Below, piece after piece: positions 31,331 to 38,552 of a stretch of 51,375 nucleotides of DNA; the first letter of the stretch is position 1; every line of letters begins with the position of its first letter. Origin of the DNA: DASXYU01 sp036502295. GTDB taxonomy: Bacteria; Actinomycetota; Actinomycetes; Mycobacteriales; Jatrophihabitantaceae. The position numbers and the translations under genes are program-made. The notes under the pieces were generated by a model. It did not search any database. It was not told the origin of the DNA and saw only the letters and a program-made list of their open reading frames with translations. Location of the stretch: the NCBI GenBank assembly GCA_036502295.1, contig DASXYU010000033.1:1-51375 (forward strand), given 5' to 3'.

Positions 31331-32926
31331 CTAGGAGTTCAACCAGCTGGAGAGCACGCGGGCGACGTCGTCGGGCTGCTCGTTCGCCAGCGTGATGAGT
31401 GCCCGGCGTCGGGCCTGCGCCTCGCTGAGTTCGGCGGCGAGTTCCTCCGCCTCGGGCGCGGTCGCCTCGGGCGTGGTCGGCAGGTACGGGTCGTCCCACC
31501 ACGCCTCGAACTCCTCCGCCGGCGGGGCGGCGGCCTTCTTCCGCTTGCGGCGACGCATCACCAGGAACGTGATGATCGTGATGAGTGCGACGCCGGCGAC
31601 CGCCGCTTCCTTGATGAGGCTGGCCTGTCGGTCCTTGGCGGCCTTGGCTGCAGCGGCTTGTGCCGCGGCCGCGTCGGCGGCCTGCTGCTGCGTCTGCGCC
31701 GCGGTGCTGAAGGCGAGCGCCTGGACGTTGATCGTGTCGCCCCGCTGTGTGTTGAGGCCGATCGCGGAGGAGACGAGGTTCTGGATGGCCTGCACGTTCG
31801 CGGCGGGCACGGCAGCGTCGAGGACGACCGAGACGTTCTGCTGCTTCACCGCACCGGGGGCGGTCTGCACCGTCTCCTGAACCGTGCCGTACGGGTTGTT
31901 CACCGTCCCGTCGTTCTTCGTGTACGAATCGGCGCCGCCGCCGGGCACCGCGGCCGCCGAGGGCGTCGGGTTAGCCCCGAGGACCCCGCCAGTGCCTGCC
32001 TGCGTGCCGCTGTACTTCTCCGAGGACGTCTGCACCGACAGCGGTACCAGCGGGGAACCGGAGGCGAGCGTGTACTGGTTGCTCGTCGTCGTCTTCTTGT
32101 CGTAGTCGAGGACGGCGTTGTACACGACCTGCGCATGACCGGGGCCGAGGACGGTGTCGATCATGCCCTGCAGCTGGGTCTTGATACGGCTGTCGTAGTC
32201 GGCGGTCTGGGTGTCCTGACCGGAGCTGCCCGCGGTGCCGTTGAAGGTGCTGTCCGGGGAGTTGAGGATCTGCCCCTTCTGGTCGGTGATCGTCACAGCT
32301 GTCGCGTCCATCTGCGGCACTGCGGAACTCACCAGATAGGCGATGGACTGGACCTGCTCGCTGGTGAGCTGTGCGTTGGCAGCAGTCGTGAGCAGCACCG
32401 AGGCGGTGGGCTTCTGGCTGCCGTCGTTGAAGACGTCCTGCTGCGGGATCGCGAGGTGCACCTGCGCGTTGTTGATGCCGTTGACCGACATGATCGTCTT
32501 GTCGAGTTCACCCTCGACCGCGCGCTGGTAGTCGACCTGCTGCTTGAACTCCGAGGTGGTGACGCCCTCTTGATCGAGCAGGTCATAGCCGTTCTGGGTG
32601 GAGCCCGGCAGCCCGTCGGCGCTGAGGGCGATGCGACTCGTGTAGACCTTGTCCTGCGGCACGCTGATCGAGGTGCCGTCGCCACCGAGCTGGTACGGCG
32701 TGCCCGCGGCGTTCAGCTTGTCGATGATCGCCTGCGCGTCGCTGGCCGCGAGGTTCGTGTAGAGCGGTGCATAGTTCGGCTTGCTCTTCCAGGTGCTGAA
32801 CAGGACGCCGCCGACGACCAGCGCGAGGATGGCCGCGGTCGTGGCAGCCTTCTGCCCCGGCGTGAACGCCTTGAAGTCGTTCCACAGCTTCTGCGCGAAG
32901 CCGAGGGCTTTTTCCTGAACGCTCAT
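31331..32926 (-). CDS. fliF: Flagellar MS-ring protein FliF
   Basis: The 531-residue MS-ring protein has two membrane helices (about residues 26-46 and 435-455) flanking the large periplasmic YscJ/FliF region (YAPLYTNLAASDAQAIIDKL, AGTPYQLGGDGTSI). The cytoplasmic tail is rich in Glu and ends in DDVARVLSSWLNS, the FliG-binding part. The start overlaps the fliE stop (TAATG). Confidence 0.97.
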   Translation of the reverse strand: MSVQEKALGFAQKLWNDFKAFTPGQKAATTAAILALVVGGVLFSTWKSKPNYAPLYTNLAASDAQAIIDKLNAAGTPYQLGGDGTSISVPQDKVYTSRIALSADGLPGSTQNGYDLLDQEGVTTSEFKQQVDYQRAVEGELDKTIMSVNGINNAQVHLAIPQQDVFNDGSQKPTASVLLTTAANAQLTSEQVQSIAYLVSSAVPQMDATAVTITDQKGQILNSPDSTFNGTAGSSGQDTQTADYDSRIKTQLQGMIDTVLGPGHAQVVYNAVLDYDKKTTTSNQYTLASGSPLVPLSVQTSSEKYSGTQAGTGGVLGANPTPSAAAVPGGGADSYTKNDGTVNNPYGTVQETVQTAPGAVKQQNVSVVLDAAVPAANVQAIQNLVSSAIGLNTQRGDTINVQALAFSTAAQTQQQAADAAAAQAAAAKAAKDRQASLIKEAAVAGVALITIITFLVMRRRKRKKAAAPPAEEFEAWWDDPYLPTTPEATAPEAEELAAELSEAQARRRALITLANEQPDDVARVLSSWLNS

Positions 32927-33246
32927 TACGCCTGCATCGACATGATCTGGTTGAACGCGTCAACGCCCTTGCTCTCCAGCGTGGTCATGAGCTGCGTCAT
33001 GAGCTGGGCCTGCGTCGCCGCGATCGTGTAGGTGGCCGGATCGGTGAGCTGACCCGTGGCGGCCTGGATGGCCAAGTTGTCGGCAGTGCCCTGCGTCGCC
33101 TGCACCTGGTCGAGACCGTCGCCGAGAGCCTGGGCGAAGTTCGTGGCCGACGTCGGATTCGCGCCGGCTGCCGCCGTCGTCGGCATGACCGGCGCGGCGG
33201 CACCGATACCGCCGAGCGCGGCGATGGGGGCGATAGGAAAGCTCAT
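32926..33246 (-). CDS. fliE: Flagellar hook-basal body protein FliE
   Basis: The 106-residue protein has the FliE pattern: a variable N-terminus, then FAQALGDGLDQVQATQGTAD and the C-terminal helix ending AFNQIMSMQA. FliE links the MS ring to the rod. ATG 33246 is placed at the end of a stop-to-start repeat; a longer reading would translate repeat sequence (MCDRSEARTR), which also appears before the E2 gene, so the shorter start is chosen. Confidence 0.94.
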   Translation of the reverse strand: MSFPIAPIAALGGIGAAAPVMPTTAAAGANPTSATNFAQALGDGLDQVQATQGTADNLAIQAATGQLTDPATYTIAATQAQLMTQLMTTLESKGVDAFNQIMSMQA

Positions 33247-33316
33247 GCGCGTCCTCGCTTCGCTGCGGTCGCACACGAGGCTCGGCGCTGAATGTTCGCT
33301 CGCTGACGCTCGTTCA
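33244..33316 (-). repeat. Stop-to-start spacer repeat (MIRU-like), copy B
   Basis: The element spans the flgC TGA to the fliE ATG. It begins TGAACGAGCGTCAGCGAGCG and ends GCGAAGCGAGGACGCGCATG. The 3' end carries GAGGAC as ribosome binding site for fliE. Confidence 0.82.
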
Positions 33317-33724
33317 CTGCATCCCCTTACCGATTGCGATGCCGGCGTCGTACATGTCCTTCGCGCGGTTCACGACCGACGCGTTCGCCTGGTAGGCGCG
33401 CTGCGCCATGATCAGGTCGCCCATCTGCTGCGACAGGTCGATGTCGGGATGGCGCACGTACCCCTGCGCGTCGGCGATGGGGTTCTCAGGCTCATAGGCC
33501 AGGCGGCCGTTGGCGCTGCCGAGCGGCAGCGCGGTGACCTTGACTCCTCCACCGAGACCGTCGGCGCCGGTGGGCAGCGCCTGCGCCTGGACGAACGACG
33601 CCTGGAAGGCCGGACCCGAGGTCGGCGAGACGTCGTTGATGTTGGCGATGTTGTTGCCGAGCGCGTCGATCCAGGTCTGCATCACGTTGATGCCAGTCCC
33701 GGCCGTGGAGATAGCGTCAAACAT
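33314..33724 (-). CDS. flgC: Flagellar basal-body rod protein FlgC
   Basis: The 136-residue protein has the rod-protein N-terminus (MFDAISTAGTGINVM, NNIANIND), the FlgC-specific middle (YVRHPDIDLSQQMGDLIMAQ) and the C-terminal RAYQANASVVNRAKDM. AAGGGC precedes ATG 33724. It starts six bases after the flgB stop. Confidence 0.96.
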   Translation of the reverse strand: MFDAISTAGTGINVMQTWIDALGNNIANINDVSPTSGPAFQASFVQAQALPTGADGLGGGVKVTALPLGSANGRLAYEPENPIADAQGYVRHPDIDLSQQMGDLIMAQRAYQANASVVNRAKDMYDAGIAIGKGMQ

Positions 33725-33729
33725 TGCGA

Positions 33730-34071
33730 TCAGCCCTTCAGGACGGCGGAGATGAGTCCGTACTTGGACGTGATGGCGCCGGTGAGCAGTGACTCCTGCA
33801 GGCCGGTCTTCGTGGCGGTGACGACCTCGTCGGAGAGATTCACGTTGTTGCCGTTGATGCCCGGGTTCAGAGCGACCGGCGTGGTGGTGAACTCGGCCTT
33901 GGTGGGGTCGCCCGAGGCGACCGCATCGGCGAGGCTGGCTTCGAACGACACCGTGTTTCCGATGTAGTTCGGCGTCTCGACATTGGCGATGTTGTTCGAC
34001 GTGACCTGCTGTCGGGTACTGAGTCCCGCGACCGCCGTCTGAAGCGTCAGAGACGCGATGTCGTCGAGCAC
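33730..34071 (-). CDS. flgB: Flagellar basal-body rod protein FlgB
   Basis: The 113-residue proximal rod protein has the N-terminal rod motif STRQQVTSNNIANVETPNYI and a C-terminal segment after KTGLQESLLTGAI. GTG 34071 has GGAGG seven bases upstream. It is the first gene of the flgB-to-flgD unit, which runs with overlaps or small gaps for about 9.6 kb. Confidence 0.95.
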   Translation of the reverse strand: MLDDIASLTLQTAVAGLSTRQQVTSNNIANVETPNYIGNTVSFEASLADAVASGDPTKAEFTTTPVALNPGINGNNVNLSDEVVTATKTGLQESLLTGAITSKYGLISAVLKG

Positions 34072-34141
34072 GGACAGACCTCCGGTAGGGCACGCCGGTC
34101 CGTCGGCTACGTGGGGGTGAGCAATCCGTCGCTCAAGGTCC

Positions 34142-34169
34142 GAATCGACCGAGCGGAGGGTGGGCTTTA
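34142..34169 (-). promoter_or_regulatory. Possible sigma28-like promoter of flgB
   Basis: On the - strand TAAA-N16-GTCGATTC has one base more spacing than the five other candidates and a weaker -10. It lies about 70 bases before flgB. Confidence 0.4.
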
Positions 34170-34187
34170 GCGGATCGGGCGGCTTTC

Positions 34188-34739
34188 TTAACTTTCGCCG
34201 ATATGAGCGCGGGCATGTGCGCGGTCCAGGAAGTGCCCGACCAGTACCCCCGCGAGGACGGTCGGTATCCAGAGCCAGATCAGGTACACGTCCATGCGAT
34301 GCATAAGCACCATGGCAACGGTGTAGAGCAGGAACGGCACCACGACGGAGGCGAAGATGCCGGCGCGCAGACCGGGGACGGCCCGGATCAGGTTCAGGTC
34401 GGCATGCGTCGCCGAGATGTGCGGATCGACCACCACTGTCAGTACGGCGGCTGAGCCGGAGGCACCTCCCGCGTCCGGGGGAGTCGAAACCTCATCCGTC
34501 CCGTCGGTCCACTGCTCCACATCGGGAAGAACCGCGGTGCTCTCCGGCAGTGGCGGGGCAGCCAGGGGCTGCGTGATCTTCGCGATCTCGCCGGTGACCT
34601 GCACGGCCGGGATCTCGCCGGTGAGCTGGATGCGGGGGATCTCGCCGGTGATCTGGCTGGCGGGAACGGGAACCCAGACGACGTCGTCGCCGACCTCGTC
34701 CTCGTCATCGCCCGCTGAGTGCCGTCCCACAGCGCCCAT
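34188..34739 (-). CDS. Membrane protein with TGEI repeats
   Basis: The 183-residue protein is of unknown function. An acidic, Pro/Thr-rich cytoplasmic N-terminus contains three TGEI units (ITGEIPRIQL, TGEIPAVQV, TGEIAKITQ) and is followed by two membrane helices at about residues 128-145 and 151-170. Part of the linker is encoded by an interspersed palindrome (34461-34486). It lies upstream of flgB in the same direction but has no motility signature. Confidence 0.65.
   Translation of the reverse strand: MGAVGRHSAGDDEDEVGDDVVWVPVPASQITGEIPRIQLTGEIPAVQVTGEIAKITQPLAAPPLPESTAVLPDVEQWTDGTDEVSTPPDAGGASGSAAVLTVVVDPHISATHADLNLIRAVPGLRAGIFASVVVPFLLYTVAMVLMHRMDVYLIWLWIPTVLAGVLVGHFLDRAHARAHIGES
34461..34486. 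repeat. GGGAGGTGC-type palindrome within CDS
   Basis: Read on the - strand this is CTCCCCCGGACGCGGGAGGT plus GCC, in the linker-coding part of the membrane protein. It is used in a different frame from the copies that encode PR..REV. Confidence 0.65.
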
Positions 34740-34917
34740 TCTGGCAGTACACGAGCGAAAAGTTGGTCGCGATGGGTCGGTGCGCGTTGTCCGCGACTGC
34801 CGGGCAATCTCCTCGACGTAGCGCCGCTGCCAGACGCAGTGCCGCTGCCAGTGGAACCCGCTCGCATGATCGCGGCTGCGACCGCCCATGGACTGCCAGT
34901 GGCGGGTCCGGGCTGAA

Positions 34918-35436
34918 CTAACCCGTCTGCACGTGCGCCAGTAGCCCCGCGCTGGCGCGTTGGATCTGGGCGAGGACGTCCTCGAAACCCCTCGTCCCGC
35001 CGTAGTACGGATCGGCGACATCGCGGTCATCCACATCGGCGGCGGAGTCGAAATCGCGGAGCAGGACGATCGAGGCGCGGGCCGCCTCAGGGTCATCGGC
35101 ATACGCCGCCAGCCGGCGCAGCTCAGCGAGGTGGCCCGAGTCGAGAGCCACGACGACGTCGCGCTCGGCGAAGTAGTCCGCACGGAACTGCTTTGCGGCG
35201 TGATGGGCCGGCGAATAGCCCGCGGCGAGGAGGGTGGCGCGGGAGCGACGGTCCATCTCGTCGCCGGATGGGGGCACCTCCCGCGGCGATACTTCGCCGC
35301 CGCGGGGGAGCCAGTCGCCGGTGCCGGCGCTGTCGACGATCACCGCGTAGCCGGCGTCCTCGGCCTGGGCGCGAAAGACGACCTCGGCGGTGGGCGAGCG
35401 GCAGATGTTGCCCGAACAGACGAAGCAGACCCGCAC
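34918..35436 (-). CDS. Low-molecular-weight protein-tyrosine phosphatase
   Basis: The 172-residue product has the CX5R active-site loop at residues 7-13 (CSGNICRS) right at the N-terminus, and the general acid Asp in DPYYGG near the C-terminus. GTG 35436 is chosen because a TAGGGT -10 lies 7 bases upstream and it gives the usual family N-terminus; ATG 35454 is an upstream alternative. Between the conserved SAGTGDW and the DRRS helix there are about 12 extra residues (PRGGEVSPREV region), encoded by an interspersed palindrome. It is divergent from tldD. Confidence 0.92.
   Translation of the reverse strand: MRVCFVCSGNICRSPTAEVVFRAQAEDAGYAVIVDSAGTGDWLPRGGEVSPREVPPSGDEMDRRSRATLLAAGYSPAHHAAKQFRADYFAERDVVVALDSGHLAELRRLAAYADDPEAARASIVLLRDFDSAADVDDRDVADPYYGGTRGFEDVLAQIQRASAGLLAHVQTG
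35275..35310. repeat. GGGAGGTG-type palindrome inside phosphatase gene
   Basis: The segment CACCTCCCGCGGCG...CGCCGCCGCGGGGGAG is a 36-bp imperfect palindrome. On the coding strand it specifies LPRGGEVSPREV. It coincides with the extra loop that separates this phosphatase from the usual family pattern. Confidence 0.75.
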
Positions 35437-35449
35437 ACGCGCCACCCTA
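35437..35449 (-). promoter_or_regulatory. Leaderless -10 box for the phosphatase gene
   Basis: On the - strand TAGGGT is followed by 7 bases and GTG 35436. The divergent tldD box lies only 19 bases away. Confidence 0.4.
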
Positions 35450-35467
35450 TCCATCAGGATTGGCCGA

Positions 35468-35479
35468 TAGGTTGGGGGC
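35468..35479 (+). promoter_or_regulatory. Leaderless -10 box for tldD
   Basis: TAGGTT at 35468-35473 is followed by six bases and ATG 35480. The overlapping GCCGATAG resembles a sigma28 -10, but no matching -35 is present. Confidence 0.4.
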
Positions 35480-36991
35480 ATGGCTGAGATCGACGGCGCC
35501 TTTCTTGCGCTGCCCGCGCGCGAACTCGCGGCGGCCGCGCTGCAGCGGGCCACCGAACTCGGCGCCGAGCATGCGGACTTCCGCCTCGAACGCACCCGCG
35601 TCGCGACGCTCAGCCTGCGCGATGCCCACCTCGACTCCAGCTCCGACAGTGAGGACGTCGGCCTCGCCGTCCGTGTCGTGTATCGCGGGGCGTGGGGCTT
35701 CGCCAGCGGCATCGTCCGCAGCGTCGACGCCGCGGTGTCCCTCGCCGATCAGGCAGTCGCCACCGCCAAGCTCAGCCGCGTCCTCTCCTCCGACCCGGTC
35801 GTCCTCGCGCCGGAGCCGGTCTACGGCGACGTCACCTGGATCAGTTCCTATGACGTGAACCCGTTCGACATCCCCGACACCGACCGCATCGCCCGCCTCA
35901 GCGAACTCAGCGAGCGGCTCATGTCGGCCGACGGCGTCGACCACGTCGACGCCCATCTCATGCAGGTGCTGGAGAACAAGTTCTACGCAGACGCGGCCGG
36001 CACGATCACCACCCAACAGCGGGTCCGCGTCCACCCGGCGTTCACCGCGGTGAACGTCGACCGTGCTGCCGGCGCGTTCAGCTCGATGCGCACCCTCGCA
36101 CCACCCGCAGGGCGAGGCTGGGAGTACCTCACCGGCACCGGCTGGGACTTCGACCTCGAGATCCGCGAACTGCCCGAGCTGCTCCACGAGCATGTGAAGG
36201 CGCCAAGCGTCGAGTCGGGCAGCTACGACCTCGTCATCGACCCGAGCAACCTCTGGCTGACGATCCACGAATCCATCGGCCACGCCACCGAACTTGACCG
36301 TGCCCTCGGCTACGAAGCCGCCTACGCCGGCACGTCCTTCGCCACCCTCGACAAGCTCAACTCGCTGAAGTACGGCAGCACGATCATGAGCGTCACCGGC
36401 GACCGCACCGCCGAGCACGGCCTCGCCACCATCGGCTACGACGACGAGGGTGTGGCGACGCAGCAGTTCGACATCGTGAAGGACGGCATACTCGTCGGCT
36501 ACCAGCTCAACCGGCAGATGGCCGAGGCAGAGGGTCTCAACGGAGGACGCTCCAACGGCTGCGCCTTCGCCGACTCCGCAGGGCATATTCCGTTACAACG
36601 CATGGCGAACGTCTCGTTGCAGGCAGCCGCGACAGGGCCCTCGACGGTCGAGCTCATCAGTGGAGTCAAACGCGGCATCTACGTCGTCGGTGACCGCTCG
36701 TGGTCGATCGACATGCAGCGGTTCAACTTTCAGTTCACCGGCCAGCAGTTCTGGAAGATCGAGGACGGCCAGCTCGTCGGGCAGGTACGCGACGTCGCCT
36801 ACCAAGCGACCACCACGGACTTCTGGGGATCGATGGAGGCCATCGGCGGCCCGCAGACCTACGTCCTCGGTGGCGCGATGAACTGCGGCAAGGGCCAGCC
36901 GGGGCAGATCGCCGCGGTGTCGCACGGCTGCCCGTCGGCGCTGTTCCGCGGGGTCAACGTCCTCAACACGCGGGCAGAGGCAGGCCGATGA
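35480..36991 (+). CDS. tldD: Metalloprotease TldD
   Basis: The 503-residue protein is the catalytic subunit of the TldD/TldE protease, which in known systems processes unfolded peptides and some ribosomal natural products. The zinc motif HESIGH is at residues 263-268, and the conserved NGGRSNGCAF and GDRSWSIDMQRFNF segments follow. The stop overlaps the start of tldE (ATGA), which shows a two-gene operon. No RiPP precursor is obvious nearby, so a general proteolytic role is likely. Confidence 0.95.
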   Translation: MAEIDGAFLALPARELAAAALQRATELGAEHADFRLERTRVATLSLRDAHLDSSSDSEDVGLAVRVVYRGAWGFASGIVRSVDAAVSLADQAVATAKLSRVLSSDPVVLAPEPVYGDVTWISSYDVNPFDIPDTDRIARLSELSERLMSADGVDHVDAHLMQVLENKFYADAAGTITTQQRVRVHPAFTAVNVDRAAGAFSSMRTLAPPAGRGWEYLTGTGWDFDLEIRELPELLHEHVKAPSVESGSYDLVIDPSNLWLTIHESIGHATELDRALGYEAAYAGTSFATLDKLNSLKYGSTIMSVTGDRTAEHGLATIGYDDEGVATQQFDIVKDGILVGYQLNRQMAEAEGLNGGRSNGCAFADSAGHIPLQRMANVSLQAAATGPSTVELISGVKRGIYVVGDRSWSIDMQRFNFQFTGQQFWKIEDGQLVGQVRDVAYQATTTDFWGSMEAIGGPQTYVLGGAMNCGKGQPGQIAAVSHGCPSALFRGVNVLNTRAEAGR

Positions 36992-38358
36992 AAGCGCCGG
37001 ACTTCGTCGAGGCGGCATTGCGCGCCTCGAGCGCCGACGGCGCGGTGGTGATCGTCAACGAGCACAGCGAGACCAACCTGCGCTGGGCCGGCAACAGCCT
37101 CACCACCAACGGCCAGATGCACTCCAGATCGGTGACCGTGCTCTCCACCTATGCGCAGCAGGGCGGCACAAGCGTCGGCGTTGTCACCCGCGCGGTCACC
37201 GACGCGGGCGAACTCACCGACCTCGTGCGCGCGAGTGAAGCCGCGGGACGCGCTGGGGCGCCCGCCGACGACGCGATGCCGCTCGTCGAGAACTACGCCC
37301 ACACCGACCCCTGGGATGCCCCCGCGGCCGAGACGAGCGTGGAGGTCTTCGGCGACTTCGCCCCCGCTCTGGGCGCAGCGTTCACCAAATGGCAGTCGGC
37401 CGACCGGCTGCTCTTCGGATTCGCCGAGCACCAGCTGACCTCGACGTTCCTCGGCTCCTCCACCGGATTGCGCCGCCGCTTCGACCAGCCGAACGGCCGC
37501 ATCGAGATCAATGGCAAGTCACGCGACTACGGCAGCAGCGCCTACGTGAGTGCCCACACGCAGACCTTCGCCGACGTCGACGCGACGGCCCTCACCGATT
37601 CACTGCTGCAACGCCTCGACTGGGCCCGCACCCGCATCGATCTCCCGGCCGGTCGCTACGAGACGCTGATGCCGCCGAGCACCGTCGCCGACCTGATGAT
37701 CTATGCGTACTGGAACGCCGCCGCGCGCGACGCCGAAGAAGGACGCAGCGTCTTCGGTGAGCGACCCGTCGGCTCGACGCTCAGCCCGCTGCCGCTGCAC
37801 CTCTACTCCGACCCGTCCTACGCCGGTCTGCAGTGCGCACCGTTCGAGATCGCCACCGAGTCCGGCGCCACCACCTCGGTCTTCGACAACGGCAGCGCGA
37901 TCACCACCACCGACTGGATCCGCGACGGCAAGCTCGCCGACCTCATCCGCACCCGCTCCTGGGCGCAGAAGACCGACGCCGTCCCGCGGCTCTCGGTCGG
38001 CAACCTCGTCCTCGAATCGGACGGGGCAGCCGCGACGCTGGAAGAGATGGTGAGCGGCACCGAACGGGGCCTGCTGCTCACCTGCCTCTGGTACATCCGC
38101 GAAGTCGATCCACAGACGCTGCTGCTCACAGGGCTCACACGCGATGGCGTTTACCTTGTAGAGGATGGTGCGATCAAGGGCGCCGTGAATAACTTCCGCT
38201 TCAACGAATCGCCGGTCGACCTGCTGGGGCGCGTCAGCGAAATCGGACGGACCGAACTCACCCTGAGCCGTGAGTGGGCCGACTACTTCACGCGCACCGC
38301 GATGCCCGCGTTGCGCGTCCCGGACTTCAACATGTCCACAGTGAGTGCGGCAAATTAG
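36988..38358 (+). CDS. tldE: TldE/PmbA-like protease subunit
   Basis: The 456-residue partner of TldD has the same overall fold but, as known for TldE, no HExxxH motif is found. Recognisable features are the N-terminal DGAVVIVNEHSETNLRWA region and the C-terminal GLTRDGVYLVEDGAIKG and NNFRFNESP. ATG 36988 overlaps the tldD stop. The two subunits form the heterodimeric protease. Confidence 0.93.
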   Translation: MKAPDFVEAALRASSADGAVVIVNEHSETNLRWAGNSLTTNGQMHSRSVTVLSTYAQQGGTSVGVVTRAVTDAGELTDLVRASEAAGRAGAPADDAMPLVENYAHTDPWDAPAAETSVEVFGDFAPALGAAFTKWQSADRLLFGFAEHQLTSTFLGSSTGLRRRFDQPNGRIEINGKSRDYGSSAYVSAHTQTFADVDATALTDSLLQRLDWARTRIDLPAGRYETLMPPSTVADLMIYAYWNAAARDAEEGRSVFGERPVGSTLSPLPLHLYSDPSYAGLQCAPFEIATESGATTSVFDNGSAITTTDWIRDGKLADLIRTRSWAQKTDAVPRLSVGNLVLESDGAAATLEEMVSGTERGLLLTCLWYIREVDPQTLLLTGLTRDGVYLVEDGAIKGAVNNFRFNESPVDLLGRVSEIGRTELTLSREWADYFTRTAMPALRVPDFNMSTVSAAN

Positions 38359-38552
38359 CCCATAGACCGGAAGATTTCCCGCTGCGACGCCAGTGTGACT
38401 GTGATCATCGCCGCAGCCTCCGACTGGTTCTGACAACGTTTACGGTCGGTAAATTCGGTCCATCCAAAGGACCAAGTGCTCTCCACGGGCGTTTGCTCCG
38501 TTGTTTCACTGACAAGTGCGTAGTCAATGGTGACTGGCGAGGAGATCGACGC

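Noticed and set aside
33247..33276. N-terminal extension of FliE (MCDRSEARTR)
   Set aside because: The same peptide appears before E2 because both come from the spacer repeat; the ATG after the repeat gives the normal protein start.
34740..34917. Possible gene in the gap between the TGEI membrane protein and the phosphatase
   Set aside because: No frame with a ribosome binding site or protein-like composition was found in the 178 bases.
35463..35470. GCCGATAG upstream of tldD as a sigma28 promoter
   Set aside because: No TNAR-type -35 lies 15 bases upstream, and the overlapping TAGGTT box is better placed for a leaderless start of tldD.
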